The position numbers and the translations under genes are program-made. This document shows, piece after piece, positions 34,619 to 43,004 of a stretch of DNA of 64,000 nt (position 1 is its first letter; the number at the start of each line of letters is the position of its first letter). The notes beneath the pieces are model-generated. The model was given only the letters and a program-made list of their open reading frames with translations, had not been told where the DNA came from and did not search any database. Location: NCBI RefSeq assembly GCF_900109055.1, contig NZ_FOIV01000002.1, forward strand, positions 186,001 through 250,000. The letters run 5' to 3'. Origin of the DNA: Prevotella sp. khp7. Lineage in GTDB: Bacteria > Bacteroidota > Bacteroidia > Bacteroidales > Bacteroidaceae.

Positions 34619-35304
34619 TAGATTTCAGAAATATACGCGTTCTGGCTTTTGACGCCGATGACACATTATGGGACTGCCAGTCTCACTTTGAATCTGTAGA
34701 GAACCATCTCTACCGTCTCATTGCACCCTATTGTGACAATCCCGCCCATGAACTGTTCATGACAGAATCAGGTAATATGGCTGATCTGGGTTATGGCTGC
34801 AAAGCCTTCACCATCTCTATTATAGAAACCGCCCTCCGCGTAGCGGGCGACCATTTGTCAGCAGAAGAGCTTTCCGATCTTCTCAGCGACAGCAAATCAC
34901 TGCTCCATCTGCCTGCGACCCCACTTCCTGAGGTTAAAGAAACACTCCAGCGTCTGCAGGCCTGGCCCTATCGGCTTGCTGTCTTTACTAAAGGAGAATT
35001 GCAGGATCAGGAAAACAAACTCCATCGCAGCGGACTTGCAAAATACTTCTCACATGTAGAGATCACATCGAACAAGACAGAAGTAGAGTTTCAGCAACTC
35101 TGCGAACACCTGGACATTCTACCCGAACACCTGCTGATGATCGGTAACTCGCTGAAGAGCGACATTGCACCAGCCCTCAACATCGGAGCTTCTGCAATCC
35201 ACATCCCCTTCCACGTTACATGGCAGCTGGAACACTCTGAAGACATTGAGCACGAACGCCTTGTTAAAATAACCCATTTCAACGAAATACTTAAACTCTT
35301 ATGA
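34615..35304 (+). CDS. HAD-superfamily hydrolase
   Basis: 229 residues. Motif I is VLAFDADDTLWD, with nucleophile D13 and general acid D15. Motif II is AVFTKGE, and motif III/IV includes MIGNSLKSDIAPALNIG. A helical cap separates them. Likely a small-molecule phosphatase, substrate unknown. It overlaps both neighbours by 4 nt. Confidence 0.88.
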   Translation: MIDFRNIRVLAFDADDTLWDCQSHFESVENHLYRLIAPYCDNPAHELFMTESGNMADLGYGCKAFTISIIETALRVAGDHLSAEELSDLLSDSKSLLHLPATPLPEVKETLQRLQAWPYRLAVFTKGELQDQENKLHRSGLAKYFSHVEITSNKTEVEFQQLCEHLDILPEHLLMIGNSLKSDIAPALNIGASAIHIPFHVTWQLEHSEDIEHERLVKITHFNEILKLL

Positions 35305-35699
35305 ACTATATTTTCGAAACCCGCATGGAAGTGCGCGACTATGAATGCGACATTGAAGGCATTGTTAACAATGCTAACTATCTGCATTATGCCGAGCATA
35401 CCCGCCACCTGTTTCTCCGCAGTCTTGGCGTCAGTTTCGCTGCCTTACACGAAAAGGGGGTTGATGCCGTCGTGGCTCGTATGAATCTGCAGTTCAAGAC
35501 ACCGCTACGTTGCGACGATGAATTCATCTCACGTCTGGCTCTTGAGAAGCAAGGAATCAAATACGTTTTCCATCAAGCCATCTATAGGGCCTCTGATGAA
35601 AAACTCTGTTTCTATGGCGACATCACGCTCGTCTGTCTCATTAACGGCCGCCTTGCACCCAGTCCAGACTACGACGAGGCCTTCAAAGAGTTTATTTAA
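35301..35699 (+). CDS. Acyl-CoA thioesterase, hot-dog fold (4HBT type)
   Basis: 132 residues with the 4-hydroxybenzoyl-CoA thioesterase pattern: RMEVRDYECDIEGIVNNANYLHYAEHTR, where D17 is the expected catalytic residue, then RMNLQFKTPLRCDDEF. Acts on a CoA ester in the cytoplasm (substrate unknown). Its stop overlaps by 4 nt the stop of the convergent regulator gene. Confidence 0.88.
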   Translation: MNYIFETRMEVRDYECDIEGIVNNANYLHYAEHTRHLFLRSLGVSFAALHEKGVDAVVARMNLQFKTPLRCDDEFISRLALEKQGIKYVFHQAIYRASDEKLCFYGDITLVCLINGRLAPSPDYDEAFKEFI

Positions 35700-38575
35700 A
35701 TCTCACCTCCCTGTTCTGCGTATTCACTGGGAAGAACACCAAACTCTTTCTTAAAAAGCTTGGTAAAATACTTAGGTGTATTGAAACCTACTGCCATTGA
35801 GAGTTCCGTCATCTTGATGTCGGGGCGCTGTCGCAGAATGCGACAAGCTTCCTTCAGACGGATACTATTGATGAAGCCCGTAACGTTTTGATCGGTCAGT
35901 GCACGGAGCTTATTATATAAGGTCGAGGAAGACACACACATGTCAGAAGCAAACTGCTCACGGTCGTAGTCTGCATCGTCGAGATGCTGCTTAACACAAT
36001 CGATAGCCTTGCTAAGGAACAATTCGTCGGGCGAGGAATGCTGCTGCTCTTCTGCTTCTAATGCCTTGCGAGCTCCCTCATACTGGCGGATTACCATCAG
36101 TTCCCGATAATGGAGAAGTTCGCTGACACGCTGCTGCAGACGAGCACGACGGTTGACACGAGCCTTATACCACTCTTTGACACCATAGACAGCTGCTATC
36201 AGGAGAACAAAATAAATAAGGTAAGCCCACCAAGTCAGATACCAAGGGGGCAGCACGCGCACATGGATGGAATAAGGCAACTCTACCAAACGACCATAGC
36301 TGTCGTAAGCACGGAGTTTCAACTCATAGCTGCCAGCAGGCAGGTTCTGATAGGTCGCGCGGCGGTTTTCGGCGTCGGTGTTGTGCCAGTCACGATCATA
36401 GCCCTCCAGACGATAGGTATAGCGACACTGTTCCTGATTCTGATAGGCCAGAAGCGAGAACTCAACAGAGAACTTACGGACATCCGATGGAATGGTGATT
36501 TCTCGCGTAAAGAATGGGGTGTTTGGGGAAATCGTCTGGCGACGGACAGAGTCGAGCCAAAGATAGGTATGGTCGTCGATGAGCAAATCGGTAACCACAA
36601 GTGATGGCATTCTGCCTTGTTGCCAGCGCTCCGTCTGAGCGGCATCAAATGAGAAGAAACCCGTGGCACTTCCATAGAACAACTCATTACCATAATGGAA
36701 AGCGCCATTGGGAGAGAAGCGGATGGCCTCGATACCATCTTCCATATTATAGTAAGTAGTGGTGGCATGTTTGCCAGAAAGCATCAGTCGTACCAGTCCC
36801 TTATCGGTCGAGAGCCAGATTGCACCAGTGTCGTCGCCCTGAATACTATAGAGTCCGCCCGTACCAATATGATAGAGATGGTTTACAGGCAAGAAAGTGT
36901 CGGTTTCATCGTTATAAAGGAAGAGTCCGCCACTTGCAGAGATCGCCCACAGACGATGGGCCTGGTCTTCATAAACGGCGGTTGCCTCGTCGATTGGATA
37001 GTTATTGCATGCGGGCGCATACTGATGACATGAATAGGACTTAGGCTGATCAAGACGACCTGTGATGCAGATAATACCCTCACCCTCGGTGGCAATCCAG
37101 AGACGGTGCCCATGGTCTTCGAAGATAGCCTGTACGTTACAACGACTAAAATCGCGCCCATCTTCAGTCAGCGACAGCATACGTCCCTTTTCTTCAGAGA
37201 GAGCAATACCCAGACCATTGGTCTGTCCTACTAACATGGCACCGCTAGGCAACTTATGGAAAGCCTTAACCTCTTCATCACTGATATAGGGCATACTGCT
37301 TCGAGACAGATGGCGGGAAGGTTCACCATCTTTCCATACGACAATTCCATGAGAACTTGCCATCCATACTGAGCCATCGGGTTGTTGCTGAATATCAGAA
37401 ATCGTCTGGACATAGATTCCCTGTGGTCCCGTCATCTGAGCCATACCTGGTATCTGGGTGTTATAGACGACCTGCCCTGAAGAACGCTCATAAAAAGCCA
37501 GGCCATAGGGCTGAAGCCCCAACCAGAAACGATTGCCATCGGCAGTAAAAACGGTCTGTATGCGGTTGACTGGCAGTTCAAGTCCTGCCGGGTCGAGATG
37601 GAAGAATCGGAAAGGCGACTGGCGGGTACTAAGATGAACGATACCCTGGTTGCGCGTGATGACCCAAAGATTACCCATTCCATCGGTAATCATATCGTAG
37701 CAAAAGGTGAGTATGGGGTAGTTGTCTACCTGAGTATAATCATCGATATCGACACGCGTGAGACCTTCAATACAACAGCCCCAAACGGAATGACTCACAG
37801 AATCTTCTACCAAGCGGTGAAACGTACGGAAATCGCGACGTCCCTCGTTCATCCAGTGCATAACAGGAGATTGCTCGTTCTCGGGATGATCAAGGCGCAC
37901 GATACCGTGCTCCCAAGTGCCCACCCACAGACGGCCACGACTATCCATCAGCAACGTCTGGGCGGTATTACGCTCACTGAGTCGCGGATAGCTCACCATG
38001 CGCCCAGTCTTCTTATTCAGGCGCAATAAACCTCCTTCCCATGTTCCTATATAAAGATTTCCATGACGATCCTCGGCAAATGAGATAGCTGCCTGAGGCA
38101 TGTTGATGTCGATGAAATCGTCGATTGTGGCATCATAGCGAGAGACACCAGCATTGGTTCCTGCCCAAACCGTTCCGTCGCTGGTGGTATAGAGAGCACT
38201 GATAAGACGAGCCTGTTCGCCACGCAGATGATAGGTCTTGAAGGTTCCTTTTCTGCGATCATAACGGGCCAGACCATCACGGGTACCAATCCAAAGGCCG
38301 TCGTTATGGTCTTCAGTAATCGAACGTACATAGTTATTGGGTATGATTCCTGGCGAATAGGCATCACTGCGAAAAGTCTTGAATGCATAACCATCGAAAA
38401 CCCGAAGACCTTGGTCAGTACCTACCCACATCAGTCCATAATGGTCGAACATCAGGCTACGCGCCTCCTCAGTCCCCTGAACAGGAGTCTGAGACATGAT
38501 TCTGAGCGGCACACGTTGCGCCGAAACCGTTATACTCAGCATCATCACAATCGCCAGTAACAGCCTTTTCGTCAT
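35696..38575 (-). CDS. Membrane-spanning AraC-type regulator with sensor propeller, no kinase
   Basis: 959 residues. Signal peptide (to about residue 19), then two-component-regulator propeller repeats (many LWVGT, LWIGT and VWAGT blades from about 48 to 640) and a Y_Y_Y domain (about 690-770, ending in LRAYDSYGRLVELPYSIHVRVLPPW). One membrane helix follows (about 783-803, YLIYFVLLIAAVYGV), and an AraC-type HTH takes up the last 105 residues (CVSSSTLYNKLRALT, GFNTPKYFTKLFKKEFG). There is no histidine kinase and no receiver domain, unlike classical hybrid regulators, so the sensor likely acts directly on the DNA-binding domain. It is divergent from the adjacent GH43-SusCD genes and presumably controls them. 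Confidence 0.88.
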   Translation of the reverse strand: MTKRLLLAIVMMLSITVSAQRVPLRIMSQTPVQGTEEARSLMFDHYGLMWVGTDQGLRVFDGYAFKTFRSDAYSPGIIPNNYVRSITEDHNDGLWIGTRDGLARYDRRKGTFKTYHLRGEQARLISALYTTSDGTVWAGTNAGVSRYDATIDDFIDINMPQAAISFAEDRHGNLYIGTWEGGLLRLNKKTGRMVSYPRLSERNTAQTLLMDSRGRLWVGTWEHGIVRLDHPENEQSPVMHWMNEGRRDFRTFHRLVEDSVSHSVWGCCIEGLTRVDIDDYTQVDNYPILTFCYDMITDGMGNLWVITRNQGIVHLSTRQSPFRFFHLDPAGLELPVNRIQTVFTADGNRFWLGLQPYGLAFYERSSGQVVYNTQIPGMAQMTGPQGIYVQTISDIQQQPDGSVWMASSHGIVVWKDGEPSRHLSRSSMPYISDEEVKAFHKLPSGAMLVGQTNGLGIALSEEKGRMLSLTEDGRDFSRCNVQAIFEDHGHRLWIATEGEGIICITGRLDQPKSYSCHQYAPACNNYPIDEATAVYEDQAHRLWAISASGGLFLYNDETDTFLPVNHLYHIGTGGLYSIQGDDTGAIWLSTDKGLVRLMLSGKHATTTYYNMEDGIEAIRFSPNGAFHYGNELFYGSATGFFSFDAAQTERWQQGRMPSLVVTDLLIDDHTYLWLDSVRRQTISPNTPFFTREITIPSDVRKFSVEFSLLAYQNQEQCRYTYRLEGYDRDWHNTDAENRRATYQNLPAGSYELKLRAYDSYGRLVELPYSIHVRVLPPWYLTWWAYLIYFVLLIAAVYGVKEWYKARVNRRARLQQRVSELLHYRELMVIRQYEGARKALEAEEQQHSSPDELFLSKAIDCVKQHLDDADYDREQFASDMCVSSSTLYNKLRALTDQNVTGFINSIRLKEACRILRQRPDIKMTELSMAVGFNTPKYFTKLFKKEFGVLPSEYAEQGGEI

Positions 38576-38593
38576 TAGTTAGTATTCTTGCTG

Positions 38594-38601
38594 CAAAGAT
38601 A
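38594..38601 (-). promoter_or_regulatory. -7 box of the membrane-spanning regulator gene
   Basis: TATCTTTG on the minus strand, 18 nt upstream of the ATG at 38575. Confidence 0.5.
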
Positions 38602-38657
38602 GTGAAATTTCTCATAAATTATCCAAAATAACAAAAAAAAGACTCTTCCGAGGCCAA

Positions 38658-38699
38658 TTGGGGGTAAAAATAGGCTGTTTTCACGATTTGTTCCCCCAA
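38658..38699. promoter_or_regulatory. Candidate operator: TTGGGGG / CCCCCAA inverted repeat
   Basis: TTGGGGG (38658-38664) and CCCCCAA (38693-38699) mirror each other 28 nt apart, centred in the 199-nt gap between the regulator and the GH43 gene. A binding site for the adjacent AraC-type regulator is plausible but inferred only from position. Confidence 0.45.
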
Positions 38700-38716
38700 A
38701 ATCACACAGAAGAGAC

Positions 38717-38732
38717 ATTGATTTAAATCAAT
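38717..38732. promoter_or_regulatory. Perfect 16-nt palindrome at the GH43 promoter
   Basis: ATTGATTTAAATCAAT reads the same on both strands. It covers the -33 region and ends 5 nt before the -7 box TACTTTTG (38738-38745), a position where a bound regulator would touch the polymerase. Confidence 0.55.
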
Positions 38733-38737
38733 TAACG

Positions 38738-38745
38738 TACTTTTG
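38738..38745 (+). promoter_or_regulatory. -7 box of the GH43-SusC-SusD operon
   Basis: TACTTTTG, 29 nt upstream of the GH43 start. The nearest -33-like TTG (38718-38720) is 17 nt away, shorter than the usual 19-20, which fits a promoter needing an activator. Confidence 0.55.
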
Positions 38746-38774
38746 CAAGCAGAAACTCTAAATAACTAACAACA

Positions 38775-39887
38775 ATGAGAAAAGAACTCTTCCTTACGGC
38801 AATACTGATAACTTCTATTGCATCGGCCGAGAATAAGACCATCCGTTCTGGCGAAATCTGGCCAGACGAGAATGGCAAGCACATTAACGCCCATGGAGGC
38901 GGCATGATGAAATACGGGAACACCTACTATTGGTTTGGTGAACATAAGGCCGATACCACATCAAGTGCAATGGTCGGTGTGATGTGCTATGCATCGGAAG
39001 ATCTTCTAAATTGGCGCAACTGCGGCGTTGCCCTGTCCGTTAGTAATGAGAAAGGATCGGATATAGAGCGTGGTTGTGTTTTGGAGCGCCCGAAGGTTAT
39101 ATATAATAAGGTGACGGGGAAGTTCTGTATGTGGTTTCATCTGGAATTAAAAGGTAAAGGTTACAGTGCCGCCCGCTATGGCGTAGCTGTAAGCGACAAA
39201 CCAGAAGGCCCCTACAAGTTCCTTTACTCACAACGAGCTAATGCCGGCACCTATCCCGTTGAATTCGGCCAAAAAGAGCTTGCCATCGTCGATACGCTCA
39301 ATATAGAGCATTTTAAAGAGTGGTGGAAACCCGATTGGCGCAAAGCAATCAAGCAGGGACTCTTCTTAAAGCGCGACTTTGGCACAGGACAAATGGCACG
39401 CGACATGACGCTCTACATTGACGATGACGGACGAGCTTATCACATCTTTTCTTCTGAAGACAATCTGACCCTGCATATTGCAGAACTCACGGGCGACTAT
39501 CTTCACCACTCCGGTCGCTATACGCGAGTAGCTCCTGGCGGACAAAACGAGGCTCCAGCCATCTTCAAGAAAGACGGAACTTACTGGATGATTACCTCGG
39601 GCTGCACAGGATGGGCTCCCAACGAGGCTCGTATGTTTTCCGCTCCAAGCATCTGGGGACCATGGACACAACACCCCACCCCATGCGTAGGCCCAAAGTC
39701 GGAAATCACTTTCGAAGGACAGTCTACTTTCATTCTTCCTTATGGCGACCGTTTCATCTTCATGGCTGACATCTGGCGCCCAAGACATCCAAGTGACGCC
39801 AGATATATCTGGTTGCCCATTGAGTTTGAGAAGGGGAAACCTGTCATCAGATGGCGTGATTCATGGAATATCAACGAACTACGATAA
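38775..39887 (+). CDS. Glycoside hydrolase family 43 enzyme
   Basis: 370 residues with a signal peptide (to about residue 18). The five-blade propeller of GH43 is indicated by SGEIWPDENGKHINAHGGGMMKYG, YYWFGEH, ARDMTLYIDDDGRAYHIFSS and NEAPAIFKKDGTYWMITSGCTGWAPN. The acid residues in these motifs are the expected catalytic set. The overall pattern is like the GH43 group that includes exo-galactosidases of arabinogalactan systems, but beta-xylosidase or arabinofuranosidase activity cannot be excluded. It is the first gene after the regulated promoter and is followed by susC after 45 nt. Confidence 0.82.
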   Translation: MRKELFLTAILITSIASAENKTIRSGEIWPDENGKHINAHGGGMMKYGNTYYWFGEHKADTTSSAMVGVMCYASEDLLNWRNCGVALSVSNEKGSDIERGCVLERPKVIYNKVTGKFCMWFHLELKGKGYSAARYGVAVSDKPEGPYKFLYSQRANAGTYPVEFGQKELAIVDTLNIEHFKEWWKPDWRKAIKQGLFLKRDFGTGQMARDMTLYIDDDGRAYHIFSSEDNLTLHIAELTGDYLHHSGRYTRVAPGGQNEAPAIFKKDGTYWMITSGCTGWAPNEARMFSAPSIWGPWTQHPTPCVGPKSEITFEGQSTFILPYGDRFIFMADIWRPRHPSDARYIWLPIEFEKGKPVIRWRDSWNINELR

Positions 39888-39932
39888 TTCACCTTACTAA
39901 CAATTATAACATTAAACTTAAAACAGTAACAA

Positions 39933-42900
39933 ATGAAGTATGCTAATTTAACTCTCCCATCTCGCAAACTATGTTTCGTGGTGGCGTTGGCTGCGGGGAT
40001 TATGTCATTCCCTTTGTCGACTAAGGCAGAACAGGCCGTTCAGAACGTCCAGCAGACTGGCGTAGTAAAAGGCCAAGTGACTGACAAGAATGGTGACGCC
40101 GTGATTGGTGCTACCGTAAAAGTCAAAGATGCACAATCAGGTACCGTTACCGATTTCAATGGTAATTTCTCACTCAACGTGCAGAACGGTGGTACTCTTA
40201 CCATCTCTTACATTGGCTATCTGACAAAGGAAGTAAGTTTCACTCCTGGCCAAAGCCTTAACATCACTATCGAAGAAGATGCTACTGCTCTTGAAGAAGT
40301 GGTTGTAGTAGGTTATGGTGTTCAGAAAAAGTCGGATGTGACCGGTTCTGTTACCTCTATTAATAAGGAACGCCTGAGCAAACTGCCCGTAACTAACGTT
40401 CTGCAGGCTGTTCAAGGCGCAGCCGCTGGTGTAAATATCACGCAGGGCAGTTCTATTCCTGGTGATGCTCCCTCTGCATTGATTCGTGGACGTAACTCCA
40501 TCAACGCAGGAACTGGTCCTTACATCGTTGTCGATGGTATTCCCATCTCGAAGAGCGGTGGTTCGCTGAACGATATCAACCCCGCCGATATCGAGTCGAT
40601 GGAAATTCTGAAGGATGCCTCTGCTACCGCTATCTATGGTACCAACGGTGCGAATGGTGTAATTCTTATTACCACCAAGCATGGTAAGGACGGTAAACCT
40701 ACTATCAGCTATAATGGTTATCTGGGTGTTGAGGACTTTGCTAAGAAACTCGACTTCTGTAATGGTGCCCAGATTACACAGCGTTATAAGGACTATGTAG
40801 CCCAGAATGCCGGTGAGACCATGTACAACGACTATGTAAAGAACGCCAGCGAGGCCGCTGCACAGGCTGCAGGACAGGAGACAGACTGGCTGTACGACAT
40901 GATTTCGCAGACTGGTATCATCCAGGATCACAACGTAACCATCAACGGTGGTGCTGATAAGGTGAAGTACTTCATCTCGGGCGACTACATGAGTCAGAAG
41001 GGTGTACTGAAGGGCTTTAACTACAAGCGCTACTCACTGCGTATGAACGTGGATGCTGACGTAACAGACTACTTGAAGATTGGTACTAACAGCTATATCG
41101 TTTCGCACAACCGCGACGGTGGCCGTGTGAACTTCCTGATGGCCGAGGCCATGTCGCCTTACGGACAGGTTTACGACGAGGACGGCAGCTACTGCCAGTA
41201 TCCGATGTACTCAGAGACCCTGTTCTTCAACCCTATGCAGAATGTTGACCAGGATCACGAGCGTCGCCAGTGGAACATTAACCTGAACGGTTATGCAGAC
41301 ATTAACTTCGAGAACATCTGGAAGCCTCTGGCTGGACTCCACTATAAGTTTAACTTCGGTTACTCTTACGTTCCTAAGCGCGAGAACTACTATAACGGCG
41401 AAGCTCAGTTCAACACATCTGGTGGTTATGGCTACATTTTCAATGCAGAGACACAGAGCCGCACCGTTGAGAACATCCTGAGCTATGCTAAGGATATTCA
41501 GAAGCACCACTTCGACATCACGCTGCTGTACGCTTCATCACGTAAGAAGTATCACGACAACACCGCTACAGGTGCTAAGTTCATTAACGACGAGCTGTCA
41601 TGGCACAATCTGGGTGGTGGTAGCACACAGACTTCTAAGTCGTATACCGACCTGTACAAGACTGTATCACAGATGGGACGTTTGAACTACTCTTACGACA
41701 GCCGTTACCTGTTTACTTTCACTGTACGTCGCGACGGTTCATCGGTATTCGGTGATGATAACAAATATGGTACATTCCCATCAGTAGCTCTCGGTTGGAA
41801 CATCACTAACGAGAAGTTCATGGAGAAGACACAGAGTTGGCTGAACAACCTGAAGCTGCGTCTCTCTTACGGTAAGGCCGGTAACGAGGCCATCGGCGTT
41901 TACGAGACACTGGCTAAGATGTCGAACTCAGCCATCACTATGGATGGTGCTTCCGCAACAGCTCTTAATCCAAACAGCCGCATGGGTAACTCTGGACTGG
42001 GCTGGGAGACCACCAAGACCTTCAACGTTGGTATCGACTTCGGTATCCTGAACAACCGCATCAACGGTAACATCGATTTCTATACATCGACCACTACCGA
42101 CCTGCTGTTGCAACGCAACCTGCCAAAGATTTCTGGTTACTCTAACGTATATATGAACATGGGTAAGACCGCTAACAAGGGTCTTGAGGTAACTATCAAC
42201 TCAAAGAACATTGTTACTAAGGACTTTACATGGGGTACCAACCTCGTATGGTCATGGAACAAGAACGAGATTAAGGACCTGTATGGCGACAAGCAGGACG
42301 ACCTAGGTAACCGCTGGTTTATTGGTGAGCCTATCAGCGTCATCTACGACTACGTGATGGAAGGCATCTGGCAGGAAGATGAGATTGCTGCCGGTAAGCA
42401 CTTGCAGCAGGATCCTCAGGCTCAGGCTGGTGATGTGAAACTGGCCGACCTGGATGGTGACGGTAAGATTACACCAGAGGGCGACAAGAAGATTCAGGGC
42501 CAGACCACTCCAAAGTGGACCGCAGGTTTGACCAACACCTTCTCATACAAGGGCTTTACACTGAGCGTATTCATCCAGACAGCACAGGGTCACAAGCGTA
42601 ACAACTCACTGCTGGCTATGGCAGCCGACGAGCAGGGTCGCCGTAACTCAACCACCGAAGTTGGCTACTGGACTCCTGAGAACAAGAGCAACGAATATCG
42701 CTCGCTGAGCAAGACCTCAAACCGTTGGGGTTATGGATTCCCACGTAACGCCGGTTACACCCGTATCAAGGACGTTACACTGAGCTACCAGTTCCCAGCA
42801 CAGGTACTGAATGCACTGCACCTGAGCGCTCTGACTGCTTACGTGAGCGGACGTAACCTCTACACCTTCACCAGCTGGAAGGGATGGGACCCAGAGTCTG

Positions 42901-42986
42901 ACATCACTCAGCGCGGATGGAGTGGTTACGAGAACAACTACCCAATGACTAAGAGCGTTGTATTCGGTCTTAACGTTACATTCTAA
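39933..42986 (+). CDS. SusC-like TonB-dependent outer membrane transporter
   Basis: 1017 residues. Signal sequence, then the carboxypeptidase-like domain (VKGQVTDKNGDAVIGATVKVKD, about 45-66), a TonB-box-like EEVVVVGYG (121-129), plug (GSVTSINKERLSKLPVTNVLQAVQG) and a long barrel ending in VVFGLNVTF. It imports glycan pieces together with the SusD gene downstream (18-nt gap). Codon use is highly biased (for example CTG and AAC), as for an abundant envelope protein. The substrate is set by its partner and enzymes. Confidence 0.95.
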   Translation: MKYANLTLPSRKLCFVVALAAGIMSFPLSTKAEQAVQNVQQTGVVKGQVTDKNGDAVIGATVKVKDAQSGTVTDFNGNFSLNVQNGGTLTISYIGYLTKEVSFTPGQSLNITIEEDATALEEVVVVGYGVQKKSDVTGSVTSINKERLSKLPVTNVLQAVQGAAAGVNITQGSSIPGDAPSALIRGRNSINAGTGPYIVVDGIPISKSGGSLNDINPADIESMEILKDASATAIYGTNGANGVILITTKHGKDGKPTISYNGYLGVEDFAKKLDFCNGAQITQRYKDYVAQNAGETMYNDYVKNASEAAAQAAGQETDWLYDMISQTGIIQDHNVTINGGADKVKYFISGDYMSQKGVLKGFNYKRYSLRMNVDADVTDYLKIGTNSYIVSHNRDGGRVNFLMAEAMSPYGQVYDEDGSYCQYPMYSETLFFNPMQNVDQDHERRQWNINLNGYADINFENIWKPLAGLHYKFNFGYSYVPKRENYYNGEAQFNTSGGYGYIFNAETQSRTVENILSYAKDIQKHHFDITLLYASSRKKYHDNTATGAKFINDELSWHNLGGGSTQTSKSYTDLYKTVSQMGRLNYSYDSRYLFTFTVRRDGSSVFGDDNKYGTFPSVALGWNITNEKFMEKTQSWLNNLKLRLSYGKAGNEAIGVYETLAKMSNSAITMDGASATALNPNSRMGNSGLGWETTKTFNVGIDFGILNNRINGNIDFYTSTTTDLLLQRNLPKISGYSNVYMNMGKTANKGLEVTINSKNIVTKDFTWGTNLVWSWNKNEIKDLYGDKQDDLGNRWFIGEPISVIYDYVMEGIWQEDEIAAGKHLQQDPQAQAGDVKLADLDGDGKITPEGDKKIQGQTTPKWTAGLTNTFSYKGFTLSVFIQTAQGHKRNNSLLAMAADEQGRRNSTTEVGYWTPENKSNEYRSLSKTSNRWGYGFPRNAGYTRIKDVTLSYQFPAQVLNALHLSALTAYVSGRNLYTFTSWKGWDPESDITQRGWSGYENNYPMTKSVVFGLNVTF

Positions 42987-43004
42987 AATTAAGGAGATAC
43001 AATT

